From the NCBI GenBank assembly GCA_002255065.1, contig NJEF01000030.1, forward strand, positions 1 to 8,993: 8,993 bases of DNA, read 5' to 3'. The position numbers were made by a program, and so were the translations under genes. This document shows, piece after piece, positions 1 to 5,547 of this stretch. The notes under the pieces were generated by a model. That model had not been told where the DNA came from. It was given only the letters and a program-made list of their open reading frames with translations, and did no database searches. Each line of letters starts with the position of its first letter. Position 1 is the first letter of the stretch. The stretch comes from Desulfurococcales archaeon ex4484_204 (GTDB lineage: Archaea > Thermoproteota > Thermoprotei_A > Sulfolobales > NBVN01).

Positions 1-719
1 ATTGCGATGCCTAACAACGTAAGCATTACCTCGAGCCCTCCATAGCCCATTAGCAGCCTCTGAATAACCTCAACAACGTGGGATGGGGGTAGAGCCCACG
101 AAACCGCCCTAATGTATAGGGGCATCAAGAACCTCGGGTAGAAGGCCCCCAGCAGGACTAGGAGGAGGGGTCTAATGACGTTAAGAACCCTCCAGGACTC
201 CTCAGCCACCGCGAACAACAACCCCACAATAACCATAGCTAGTGTGGTGAACAGAACCGCTCCCAACGCCCCTAGCCCCATAATAATTAAGGACTCCTTA
301 AGGCCTGCATAGCTATAGTAGTATGTGAGCACAGGGATTACACTAGTTGAGCCTATGAGGACTACCAACGTAAGCCTGGGAAGGGGTATTGCCATGTAAT
401 GGGCAACCCTAGACGTAGGTGCCGAGATCACGTAGGGCATCGTCCCCATATGTTCGTCGTATATGGGCCGCCACAGAACGTCGTCAACGACACCTATGAT
501 CGACACGATCATGAAGGAGCTCACTATCAGGAACGGCACGGGATCTACGCCTACCTTCCTAATAAACTCCTGAGCCGTACCTATCGAGGCACCAAAGAGC
601 AGTATAAAGGCTGTTATCATGTAGGGATACGCTACCAGCATGAACAGCAAGGATTTCCTCCTAAATATGTCTGCGTAGACGAACGTGAACTCCGCCCTAA
701 TAAGCCCCAGCCAGCCCAT
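1..719 (-). CDS. ABC-2 type transporter permease, C-terminus outside the window
   Basis: This is the membrane subunit of an ABC-2 type transporter, probably an exporter working with the ATPase encoded just before it. The reading frame is open for 239 codons from ATG at 717-719 to the window edge, without a stop. I translated it by hand: it begins MGWLGLIRAEFTFVYADI, then has hydrophobic segments near residues 23-42, 60-75, 108-128, 140-160 and 177-190. The stretch ending SWALPPSHVVEVIQRLL is typical of ABC-2 permeases, which have a conserved proline-containing region before the last helices. Its ATG shares one base with the TAA stop of the ATPase gene (TAATG), so the two are almost certainly translationally coupled and form one transporter. 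The substrate cannot be told. The plus-strand open frame at 399-722 is a shadow of this gene. Confidence 0.88.
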   Translation of the reverse strand, partial: MGWLGLIRAEFTFVYADIFRRKSLLFMLVAYPYMITAFILLFGASIGTAQEFIRKVGVDPVPFLIVSSFMIVSIIGVVDDVLWRPIYDEHMGTMPYVISAPTSRVAHYMAIPLPRLTLVVLIGSTSVIPVLTYYYSYAGLKESLIIMGLGALGAVLFTTLAMVIVGLLFAVAEESWRVLNVIRPLLLVLLGAFYPRFLMPLYIRAVSWALPPSHVVEVIQRLLMGYGGLEVMLTLLGIA

Positions 720-1720
720 TAGCTAGCACCTGTGAAGTACATGAATACGTCCTCAAGGGTCGGCTCCTCAACCTTAAGCCTTAAAACCTCATATCCCTGG
801 GCAACGACGGCTTTAATTACCTCGTTGAGCACCTCCTCAGGCTTCTCAATACTAAACCTTAGCTCTGCATAGCCCTCGCTAGTGTACCTAATCTCGGGCT
901 TACTGCCTACCGAGGTCTTAATAGCGTTCAGCACCCTCTCCTCGCTCGTGCTCGCTGGCTTCACAACTAATACGACGGTTCTAATCCTCGGTATCCTCGC
1001 CTTAAGGTCGTTAGGGGTTCCCTTAGCCACTATAACACCTTTGTTAATCATTAATATCCTGTCGCAGATGATCTCGGCCTCGAACATGTTGTGGGTTGTG
1101 TAGAGGACTGCTTTACCCTCCTCCCTCGCCAAGGCCTTAACGAGGGACCTTATCTTACGTGCGCTCGGGGGGTCGAGGCCTAGGGTCGGCTCGTCTAGTA
1201 GGAGGACCGGGGGGTCTTTAAGTAGCGCCCTAGCTAGGGCAAGCCTAGCCTTCATACCCAGGCTGTACTCCTCGAACAACCTTTCCTCAGCACCCAGCTT
1301 CTTAAGCTCTAGGAGCTCCATTAGGTGGCTAACCCTCCTCCTTAAGGAATCCCCGCTTAACCCGTATAGGGCTCCGAAGTACTCGAGGTTCTCCCTACCC
1401 GTTAGCTTGCCGTAGAACCCCTTCTCCACCGTAAGCATTATCCCTATCCTCCTCCTAACCTCCCTAGCCCTCCTAACGACGTCGAAGCCCTCAACAAATA
1501 CCTCACCGCTATCTGGTAGGAGTAGGGTTGCAATGATCTTAACGGTCGTCGTCTTACCGGCGCCGTTGGGTCCGAGTAACCCTACAACCTCGCCGTGCAT
1601 TACCTTGAAGCTCACGCCCTTAAGGGCTTCAATAACCTCCTTCCTAGACCTAATAAGCCCCGTCCTCTTCTTAGTTACATACCTCTTCCTAACGTCCTTG
1701 ACATCTATGGCTACGGTCAA
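719..1720 (-). CDS. ABC transporter ATP-binding protein (ABC-2 / drug-export type)
   Basis: This is the ATPase that powers the adjoining ABC-2 permease. The frame can extend to a GTG at 1739-1741 (340 codons), but I prefer TTG at 1718-1720 (333 aa, starting at TVAIDVKDVRKRY) because a strong Shine-Dalgarno GAGGTGA lies six bases before it. In the 340-residue numbering the motifs are Walker A GPNGAGKTT (57-65), signature YSLGMKARLALARALL (159-174), Walker B VLLLDEP (179-185), D-loop LGLDP (187-191) and H-loop His217. The usual Q-loop glutamine appears to be Thr104, in IGIMLTVEKGFYGKLTGREN. The C-terminal third, ending in EEPTLEDVFMYFTG, matches the accessory domain of DrrA/CcmA-like ATPases. 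The gene belongs to the leftward operon that starts near 2395. The substrate is unknown. Confidence 0.93.
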   Translation of the reverse strand: MTVAIDVKDVRKRYVTKKRTGLIRSRKEVIEALKGVSFKVMHGEVVGLLGPNGAGKTTTVKIIATLLLPDSGEVFVEGFDVVRRAREVRRRIGIMLTVEKGFYGKLTGRENLEYFGALYGLSGDSLRRRVSHLMELLELKKLGAEERLFEEYSLGMKARLALARALLKDPPVLLLDEPTLGLDPPSARKIRSLVKALAREEGKAVLYTTHNMFEAEIICDRILMINKGVIVAKGTPNDLKARIPRIRTVVLVVKPASTSEERVLNAIKTSVGSKPEIRYTSEGYAELRFSIEKPEEVLNEVIKAVVAQGYEVLRLKVEEPTLEDVFMYFTGAS

Positions 1721-1725
1721 ACCGG

Positions 1726-1732
1726 TCACCTC
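1726..1732 (-). promoter_or_regulatory. Shine-Dalgarno site that decides the ATPase start
   Basis: GAGGTGA, read on the minus strand, lies six bases before the TTG at 1718-1720. The stop codon (TGA, 1726-1728) of the decayed frame upstream lies inside this site. It favours the TTG over the longer GTG start at 1739-1741, which has no comparable site. Confidence 0.6.
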
Positions 1733-1968
1733 AGCCCACACGGAGTCTTTAGTAGCAGGTATGCTAAAATAGAGCCGTTCTTAAACACCTCCAGCACCTC
1801 CTGGTAGTACCACGGATCGCCCATCCATACACCATCCCAGCGCTTAAGGGCTCTGGAACCCATCTACGCCCTTCGTAAGATCCTTCGCTCCACATTGATA
1901 TACCCTCTGTGGGCTAACGCCCCTAAAACGCTAGGATCACTTGTGTAGAGAGCCCTCCACACGACGTG
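1726..1968 (-). pseudogene. Decayed reading frame, possibly a remnant of a second winged-helix protein
   Basis: The stretch between the small regulator and the ATPase gene continues in the regulator's own frame but is broken by stops at 1969-1971 (TAA) and 1864-1866 (TAG). The upstream piece reads WRALYTSDPSVLGALAHRGY, then INVERRILRRA. The downstream piece opens with ATG at 1861-1863 (45 codons) and includes MGDPWYYQEVLEVFKNGS. The order resembles the end of the upstream protein: LAHRGYINV lines up with its LARKGYVTL, and DPWYYQEVLEVFK with its DPRVIRYRRVWEEVF. The alignment was made by eye and is weak. The piece from 1861 could instead be a real small ORF, and the opposite strand also holds an open frame (about 1803-1943). 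Chance openness in ordinary intergenic DNA is possible. Confidence 0.3.
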
Positions 1969-1998
1969 TTAAGCACTGCATCCAGCTGTGGAAGGGGG

Positions 1999-2385
1999 CT
2001 ACGTAGCGCCCTCCACCCTGAACACCTCTTCCCATACACGCCTATACCTTATAACCCTTGGGTCCATCGATACCTCTTTAAGCAGGTCCGAATCCCTAAC
2101 AATACTTACAAGCACGGTTCTCTGCCCTTCAGCGCTCATGGTAGCCCTGATCCCGGGCCTTAAGGTGACGTAGCCCTTCCTAGCAAGCCTCTTAACGGCG
2201 TCCTCAACCTCGTCTGAACTCGGCGCTATATCCCCTAACGTCGCGTTAAGGCCCTCGAGCTCTAGAACGAGCTCCGGAAGCCATAAAGCACCTGAGAATA
2301 GATATAGGGCCCTAAGCACGTCACCCATAACCTTCTCAATCCCTCTACTAGCTGAGAGCAATCCCCTTAACTCCTCCACATCCAA
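1999..2385 (-). CDS. Small winged-helix-like protein, probable transcription regulator of the ABC export operon
   Basis: This 128-residue protein does not match a family I can name with confidence. Residues 15-50 look helical and rich in leucine. Residues 57-85 (SSDEVEDAVKRLARKGYVTLRPGI) have the spacing of a recognition helix followed by the 'kGYv.l' wing strand of archaeal winged-helix regulators. The C-terminal part, with SMDPRVIRYRRVWEEVF, is charged and helical. There is no membrane segment. The chosen start is TTG at 2383-2385, just after AGGGGTAAGG and about ten bases from the transcription start predicted from the TATA box at 2417-2423; a GTG two codons inside is an alternative. It is the first gene of the leftward set that also encodes the ATPase and permease. 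This suggests local control of the exporter, which is inference from position. Confidence 0.7.
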   Translation of the reverse strand: MDVEELRGLLSASRGIEKVMGDVLRALYLFSGALWLPELVLELEGLNATLGDIAPSSDEVEDAVKRLARKGYVTLRPGIRATMSAEGQRTVLVSIVRDSDLLKEVSMDPRVIRYRRVWEEVFRVEGAT

Positions 2386-2416
2386 ATGCCTTACCCCTTA
2401 ACAGTGGTTCTAAAGA

Positions 2417-2423
2417 TTTAAAA
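2417..2423 (-). promoter_or_regulatory. TATA box for the leftward regulator/ABC exporter operon
   Basis: On the minus strand TTTTAAA is preceded by the purine-bearing AAAGCG, a plausible BRE. Its centre is about 35 bases from the TTG start at 2385, giving a predicted transcription start near 2395 and a short leader. No other promoter-like sequence was seen before the ATPase gene. Confidence 0.5.
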
Positions 2424-2553
2424 CGCTTTAAGAACCCACCTAAGACGACCCTTGCTGGCACATCAGTGGCTATAATCCCTCGGCAAGCAATAACTCCTAA
2501 GGCTGAGGTCTTTCAGGGCATGCCTAGCTTTAACGCAGTAATGCGCCTAGGGG

Positions 2554-2585
2554 AAGTTAAGTTTTAGGGAGGAGGTCCTTAACTT
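2554..2585. repeat. Inverted repeat, 8-base arms, function unknown
   Basis: AAGTTAAG and CTTAACTT are perfect complements separated by 16 bases. The site lies between the 3' end of the Nudix gene and the exporter promoter. It could be a protein-binding site or a weak RNA hairpin. There is no T-run after it on either strand to suggest a terminator. Confidence 0.3.
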
Positions 2586-2651
2586 GTGGAGGTATGATTA
2601 AGTAGGATGCGTTTTGGGCTGTTAGATGTCGTTGCCCGTGATTAGCGGTCG

Positions 2652-3200
2652 CTACCCCTCTTGCTCTCCTACGTACCTATACAGCATCAAGGAGATTAAA
2701 GTTTTAGCATCGGATACCCTGCACCTCAGCACTTTAGCTATAGCGTCCATTAGCGGTAGCTCCACGATCTCTATGAGCTCCCCGGGCTCTGGCCTAGCCC
2801 CTACGTAGGTAAGACCCCTAGCTATGCATATGTGGAGAACCTCATTGCTATACCCGGGGGCGGTATATATCGATACCACCCTCCTAATATCGCTAGCTTC
2901 ATAGCCCGTCTCCTCAATTAGCTCCCTCCTCGCAGCATCAATGACGTCTTCACCGGGCTCCACCCTCCCTGCAGGAACCTCATATACCCACTCATTAACC
3001 GGCGCTCTATACTGCCTAAGCATTACAACCCTTCCATCATCTAATACCGGGACTATAGCAACAGCCTCCCCGAAGTCAACCACGTCCCTAACGACCTCCC
3101 TCCCATTAATAACCATGCGCTTCTGAATCAACCTAACTCTCTTACCCTCACACAGAACTTCCTCACTTATAACCCTAACACCAACACCCACCCTACCCAC
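2652..3200 (-). CDS. Nudix hydrolase, ADP-ribose pyrophosphatase-like
   Basis: This cytosolic pyrophosphohydrolase probably cleaves ADP-ribose or a related nucleoside diphosphate derivative. The 182-residue protein has a perfect Nudix box G-x5-E-x7-REUxEExGU at residues 78-100 (GRVEPGE, then RRELIEETGY), with E93, E96 and E97 as metal ligands. The segment before it (VAIVPVLDDGRVVMLRQYR, 47-65) and the downstream IYTAPGYSNEVLHICIA (111-127) follow the ADP-ribose pyrophosphatase subfamily rather than MutT. Length is normal for the family. The start is taken as GTG 3198-3200, because the TATA box at 3225-3232 predicts transcription beginning within a few bases of it; GTG at 3189-3191 is an alternative. 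It is a single gene with its own promoter. Substrate preference is inferred from family resemblance only. Confidence 0.9.
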   Translation of the reverse strand: MGRVGVGVRVISEEVLCEGKRVRLIQKRMVINGREVVRDVVDFGEAVAIVPVLDDGRVVMLRQYRAPVNEWVYEVPAGRVEPGEDVIDAARRELIEETGYEASDIRRVVSIYTAPGYSNEVLHICIARGLTYVGARPEPGELIEIVELPLMDAIAKVLRCRVSDAKTLISLMLYRYVGEQEG

Positions 3201-3224
3201 CTAAGCTGTACTGCCTAGCTACCA

Positions 3225-3232
3225 CTTTAAAA
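3225..3232 (-). promoter_or_regulatory. TATA box of the Nudix gene
   Basis: TTTTAAAG on the minus strand is centred about 29 bases before the GTG start at 3200. This spacing implies a leaderless or nearly leaderless transcript, as is common in crenarchaea. Confidence 0.55.
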
Positions 3233-3505
3233 CTAGCAGTTAAAGGCCCTAACACGTACCCAAGAAGTACTTTAATGCCCACTCTCACCCCCTGCTCTTA
3301 CCGCAACTAATAGCTCCCCACTCTAGGAAGCCCTCTACCCCTACAAATTCATTGATATCTAAGAGGGTAGGTGTCCCGCTGCCGTATGTAAGGTAAGCTA
3401 ATGCCCTCCACTAACTCGTAAGGGCACCAAACACCTGCTCAAACGATAGTAAAGCAAGGGGGGACGGGGACCCTCACACCTCCGTTAACAGTTCCTCAAC
3501 GAAGG

Positions 3506-3512
3506 TAATTTA
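3506..3512 (+). promoter_or_regulatory. TATA box of the gene split by the transposon
   Basis: TAATTTA, preceded by CGAAGG (possible BRE), is centred about 25 bases before the ATG at 3533. This is the exact spacing expected for a leaderless archaeal mRNA. It supports 3533 as the true start of the interrupted gene and may now drive transcription into tnpA. Confidence 0.5.
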
Positions 3513-3532
3513 CCCTATAGCAAACTACCTAC

Positions 3533-3571
3533 ATGGTAGCAGCAGTGACGGTCAGAAAACCTTTATTAGGG
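3533..3571 (+). pseudogene. 5' piece of a small gene interrupted by the IS607 element
   Basis: ATG at 3533 opens a frame reading MVAAVTVRKPLLG before the transposon boundary at TAGGG (3567-3571). There is an in-frame TAG 12 bases upstream of this ATG (3518-3520), so the gene cannot start much earlier. A TATA box lies at the leaderless spacing. Joining this piece at TAGGG to the matching TAGGG at 5545-5549 restores one uninterrupted 98-codon frame with the 3' piece at 5550-5807. In its present state the frame runs into the transposon and stops at 3638-3640, so the native product is not made. I do not recognise the protein family. Confidence 0.6.
3561..3569 (+). promoter_or_regulatory. Possible TATA box for tnpA, contributed by flanking DNA
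   Basis: CTTTATTAG lies about 40 bases before the tnpA ATG, which would put transcription start near 3590. The only other AT-rich stretch (3582-3590) is too close to the ATG. The box lies essentially outside the mobile element, so tnpA expression may depend on the insertion site or on readthrough from the interrupted gene's promoter. Confidence 0.3.
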
Positions 3572-3602
3572 TCGGTTAGGGAATTTTATTGTCGGTTAGG
3601 GA
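3571..3602 (+). repeat. Left-end direct repeats of the IS607 element, likely recombinase sites
   Basis: GTCGGTTAGGGA occurs perfectly at 3571-3582 and 3591-3602, a period of 20 bases or about two helical turns. The first copy begins at the crossover point. IS607-type TnpA is known to bind several repeats near each end, so these are good candidates. They also sit between the putative promoter and the tnpA start, where binding could repress tnpA. Confidence 0.6.
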
Positions 3603-3605
3603 CAT

Positions 3606-4253
3606 ATGTCAGCGGGTTCAGAGAGGTTGTTGAAGCCTAGGGAGTTTTGTGAACTTGTTGGAATTAGTTATAGGACTTTTAAGCGGTGGGTATCTGAAGG
3701 TAGAATCCATGTCGTTAGAACACCTACAGGGAGAATAAGAGTTCCGTACTCTGAGGTTAAACGTATTCTTGGAGGAAAACTAGAAGTTAAAGAGACTAGA
3801 GCTATTATTTACGCACGTGTCAGCTCTAGCGACCAGAAAAGCAATTTAGAAAGACAGATACAGTATCTTACACAGTACTGTTCTGCTAAGGGATATAGAG
3901 TAGTAGATGTCCTAAGTGATGTTGCTAGCGGTCTCAAGACCAACCGTAGAGGGTTGTTCAAGCTCTTCAACCACGTGGTTAATAGAAAGGTAGATGTAGT
4001 TGTGGTAACCTACAAGGACAGGCTTACGAGGTTCAGTTTTGAGTACCTAGAACATTTCTTTAAACAGCTTGGTGTACGGATAGAGGTTGTTTATGGTGAG
4101 GAGCCTAAGGATGCTTATCAAGAGCTAGTTGAGGATTTGCTAGCAATTGTTACCTCCTTCGCTAGTAAGCTATATGGTGTGAGGAGTCATAAGAAAAAGA
4201 AGCTTGTTCAAGGCTTCAAGAAGCTCCTAGAGGAGGTCGAGAAGAATGTCTAG
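3606..4253 (+). CDS. tnpA: IS607-family transposase TnpA (serine recombinase)
   Basis: This enzyme cuts and rejoins the transposon ends through a covalent serine-DNA intermediate. Residues 8-56 form a MerR-like helix-turn-helix (LLKPREFCELVGISYRTFKRW, then TPTGRIRVPYSEVKRIL) that binds the ends. Residues 65-190 form the serine recombinase domain. The active site YARVSSSDQ is at 69-77, with Ser73 as the probable nucleophile and Arg71 beside it; KDRLTRFSFEYL (137-148) supplies the conserved Arg139 and Arg142. The C-terminus (KKKK, 196-199, then a charged helix) is usual for the family. Length 215 aa is full size. ATG 3606 is the only sensible start. The last 8 bases overlap tnpB. Base composition is poorer in G+C than neighbouring host genes. 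Confidence 0.95.
   Translation: MSAGSERLLKPREFCELVGISYRTFKRWVSEGRIHVVRTPTGRIRVPYSEVKRILGGKLEVKETRAIIYARVSSSDQKSNLERQIQYLTQYCSAKGYRVVDVLSDVASGLKTNRRGLFKLFNHVVNRKVDVVVVTYKDRLTRFSFEYLEHFFKQLGVRIEVVYGEEPKDAYQELVEDLLAIVTSFASKLYGVRSHKKKKLVQGFKKLLEEVEKNV
4231..4237 (+). promoter_or_regulatory. Shine-Dalgarno site of tnpB inside tnpA
   Basis: AGGAGGT ends eight bases before the tnpB ATG at 4246. It lies within the last codons of tnpA, whose stop (4251-4253) overlaps the tnpB start, so the two genes are translated as a coupled pair from one mRNA. Confidence 0.65.
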
Positions 4254-5547
4254 AGTAACAAGGACTGTTATGGTGAGAAGTGTTAAGCTTCCAAGGAGAG
4301 TATTTAGTATCTTTGTTGAGCTTGAGGGTATGTACCGTAACATGGTAGAGCAACTAGTACTCTACGCTGTAAGAAACAATATTAAGAGCTTCGCAAGACT
4401 CAAGGCATTAAAGTACCGTGAGATGAGGAGCCTCTACCCACAGCTACCTTCACACTACGTTTATACTGCTTGCCAAGACACTGGTACGAGGGCTAAGAGC
4501 TTCCTAAGGTTAAAGAGGCTTGGATTAACTGAAAGGGAATACCCAGAGGTTAGGAGGGTCAGTATATGGCTTGACGACCACCTTTGGAAATCAAATGGAT
4601 ATACATCAATAAAGATAGCAACTCATAGAGGATGGGCAGCAGTAGGGCTTGAGCCTCATAAGCAGTACTGGAGATACGTTAATAGAGGATGGAAGTTAGC
4701 TTCTGAAGCTAAGGTAAAGCTCGACAAGGGAAATAGACAGCTCATAATCTACCTAACATTCGTTAAGGAAGTTGAGGAGTTCAAACCTAGAGGTTACCTA
4801 TCAGTTGATGTTAATGAGAATAACGCTACTGTGTTAGTTGATGGTATAGCCTACCTCTTTGAAACCAATATGGAGAAGCTCGTTCTTGGATACTATTATC
4901 GTAGGAAGAGGGTTCAAGAGAGGTACGATAAGCTCTATGGTAAGAGATCCAGGGTTAAGAGGAAGGTTATGAGGAAGCTTAGGGAGCAAAAGAAGAAACA
5001 AGACATTAAATGGAAGATAGCGAACATCATAGTTAGGACTGCTTATGAGAAACAATATGCTATTGTCCTTGAGAAGCTGGGTAAACATGTAGCTAGCAAC
5101 ATGATTAAGAGGATTAAGGACAAGCAGTTACGTCATAGAATATTTCAAGCTAGTTTCAGAGGAATTCAGAGGGCCGTAGAGGGGAAGGCTAGGGAGTACG
5201 GTGTACCAGTGGTCTACGTAGACCCAAGGAACACCTCCAAACTATGCCCCGCCCATAACGCCCCGATAACCTACAGTAACGGCTCTAGGATAGGGAGATG
5301 CAGTATAGGTGGAGAACTCTGGCACCGCGACGTTGTTGCCTGCTGGAACTTACTTCTTAAAGCCCTACGGGGTGATGGGAGCTACGCTCCAAACTCCGTA
5401 GGGTATCTCCTCATAGATGTGTCCCGCATTCCGTTCGGGACGAAAGCCATCCATGACCCCATAACCCTTTTGGTAGGGTTATGGGCGAGGTGGAAGTCCC
5501 TAGAGGTGACCCTAAACAACCCTAAACCACAAGGAATAACCCTCTAG
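4246..5547 (+). CDS. tnpB: TnpB, transposon-encoded RNA-guided nuclease family, with a non-canonical zinc ribbon
   Basis: TnpB proteins are RuvC nucleases guided by an RNA made from the transposon's right end; they help the element persist and are not needed for transposition itself. The 433-residue protein has an N-terminal helical/OB-like part (1-180), then RuvC motifs: Asp188 in YLSVDVNENNATV, Glu276 in AIVLEKLG and Asp362 in WHRDVVACWNLL. All three catalytic acids are present. The zinc ribbon is altered: it reads CPAH (334-337) and CSIGG (352-356) where CPxCG pairs are usual, so only Cys334, His337 and Cys352 remain as obvious ligands. A 70-residue tail follows (380-433, including HDPITLLVGLWARWKSLE), whose coding sequence is folded into hairpins. 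The stop TAG is part of the right-end TAGGG. G+C rises sharply after about 5165. Confidence 0.93.
   Translation: MSRVTRTVMVRSVKLPRRVFSIFVELEGMYRNMVEQLVLYAVRNNIKSFARLKALKYREMRSLYPQLPSHYVYTACQDTGTRAKSFLRLKRLGLTEREYPEVRRVSIWLDDHLWKSNGYTSIKIATHRGWAAVGLEPHKQYWRYVNRGWKLASEAKVKLDKGNRQLIIYLTFVKEVEEFKPRGYLSVDVNENNATVLVDGIAYLFETNMEKLVLGYYYRRKRVQERYDKLYGKRSRVKRKVMRKLREQKKKQDIKWKIANIIVRTAYEKQYAIVLEKLGKHVASNMIKRIKDKQLRHRIFQASFRGIQRAVEGKAREYGVPVVYVDPRNTSKLCPAHNAPITYSNGSRIGRCSIGGELWHRDVVACWNLLLKALRGDGSYAPNSVGYLLIDVSRIPFGTKAIHDPITLLVGLWARWKSLEVTLNNPKPQGITL

Larger units (their letters stand above)
2386..2651. other. Intergenic region between the Nudix gene and the leftward ABC operon
   Basis: About 266 bases with no gene I can defend. 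It holds the TATA box at 2417-2423 and a perfect 8-base inverted repeat (AAGTTAAG 2554-2561, CTTAACTT 2578-2585, loop of 16). The plus-strand frame ending at TAG 2562-2564 is open for more than 50 codons, but it has no ribosome site and crosses the promoter. The minus strand shows a similar chance opening. Confidence 0.5.
3201..3532. other. Intergenic region between the Nudix gene and the transposon-split gene
   Basis: About 330 bases between divergent transcription units. It carries a TATA-like box at each end (3225-3232 minus, 3506-3512 plus). In the middle, the minus strand is open for 41 codons (3288-3410, including GTPTLLDINEFVGVEGFLEW), but the frame has no start codon and no ribosome site. 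Two 9-mers here, CATTGATAT (3350-3358) and GCCCTCCAC (3403-3411), recur in the same order and orientation at 1893-1901 and 1952-1960, so this may be a degraded copy of the same unknown repeat. I see no RNA gene. Confidence 0.5.

Noticed and set aside
399..722. Plus-strand open frame of 107 codons
   Set aside because: It lies antisense to the ABC-2 permease frame, which is open to the window edge and has clear membrane segments. The composition (many H, R, Y) is that of a shadow.
1803..1943. Plus-strand open frame with an Arg/Leu-rich translation
   Set aside because: It has no ribosome site and is antisense to the decayed frame. Codon use (CGC, CGT) is unlike the AGG-rich host genes.
2397..2564. 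Plus-strand open frame of more than 50 codons before TAG 2562-2564
   Set aside because: It crosses the likely promoter of the leftward operon, lacks a ribosome site, and the opposite strand is open over much of the same stretch, so openness is probably chance.
3288..3410. Minus-strand open frame of 41 codons with protein-like content
   Set aside because: No start codon, bounded by stops, no ribosome site. Kept only as a note in the intergenic entry and the repeat finding.
4834..5088. Minus-strand open frame of 84 codons inside tnpB
   Set aside because: It is antisense to the RuvC part of tnpB; its leucine-rich content comes from the Lys/Arg codons on the other strand.
5458..5485. 11-bp hairpin considered as a transcription terminator
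   Set aside because: It lies inside tnpB coding sequence, is not followed by a T-run, and is better explained as part of the guide-RNA scaffold.
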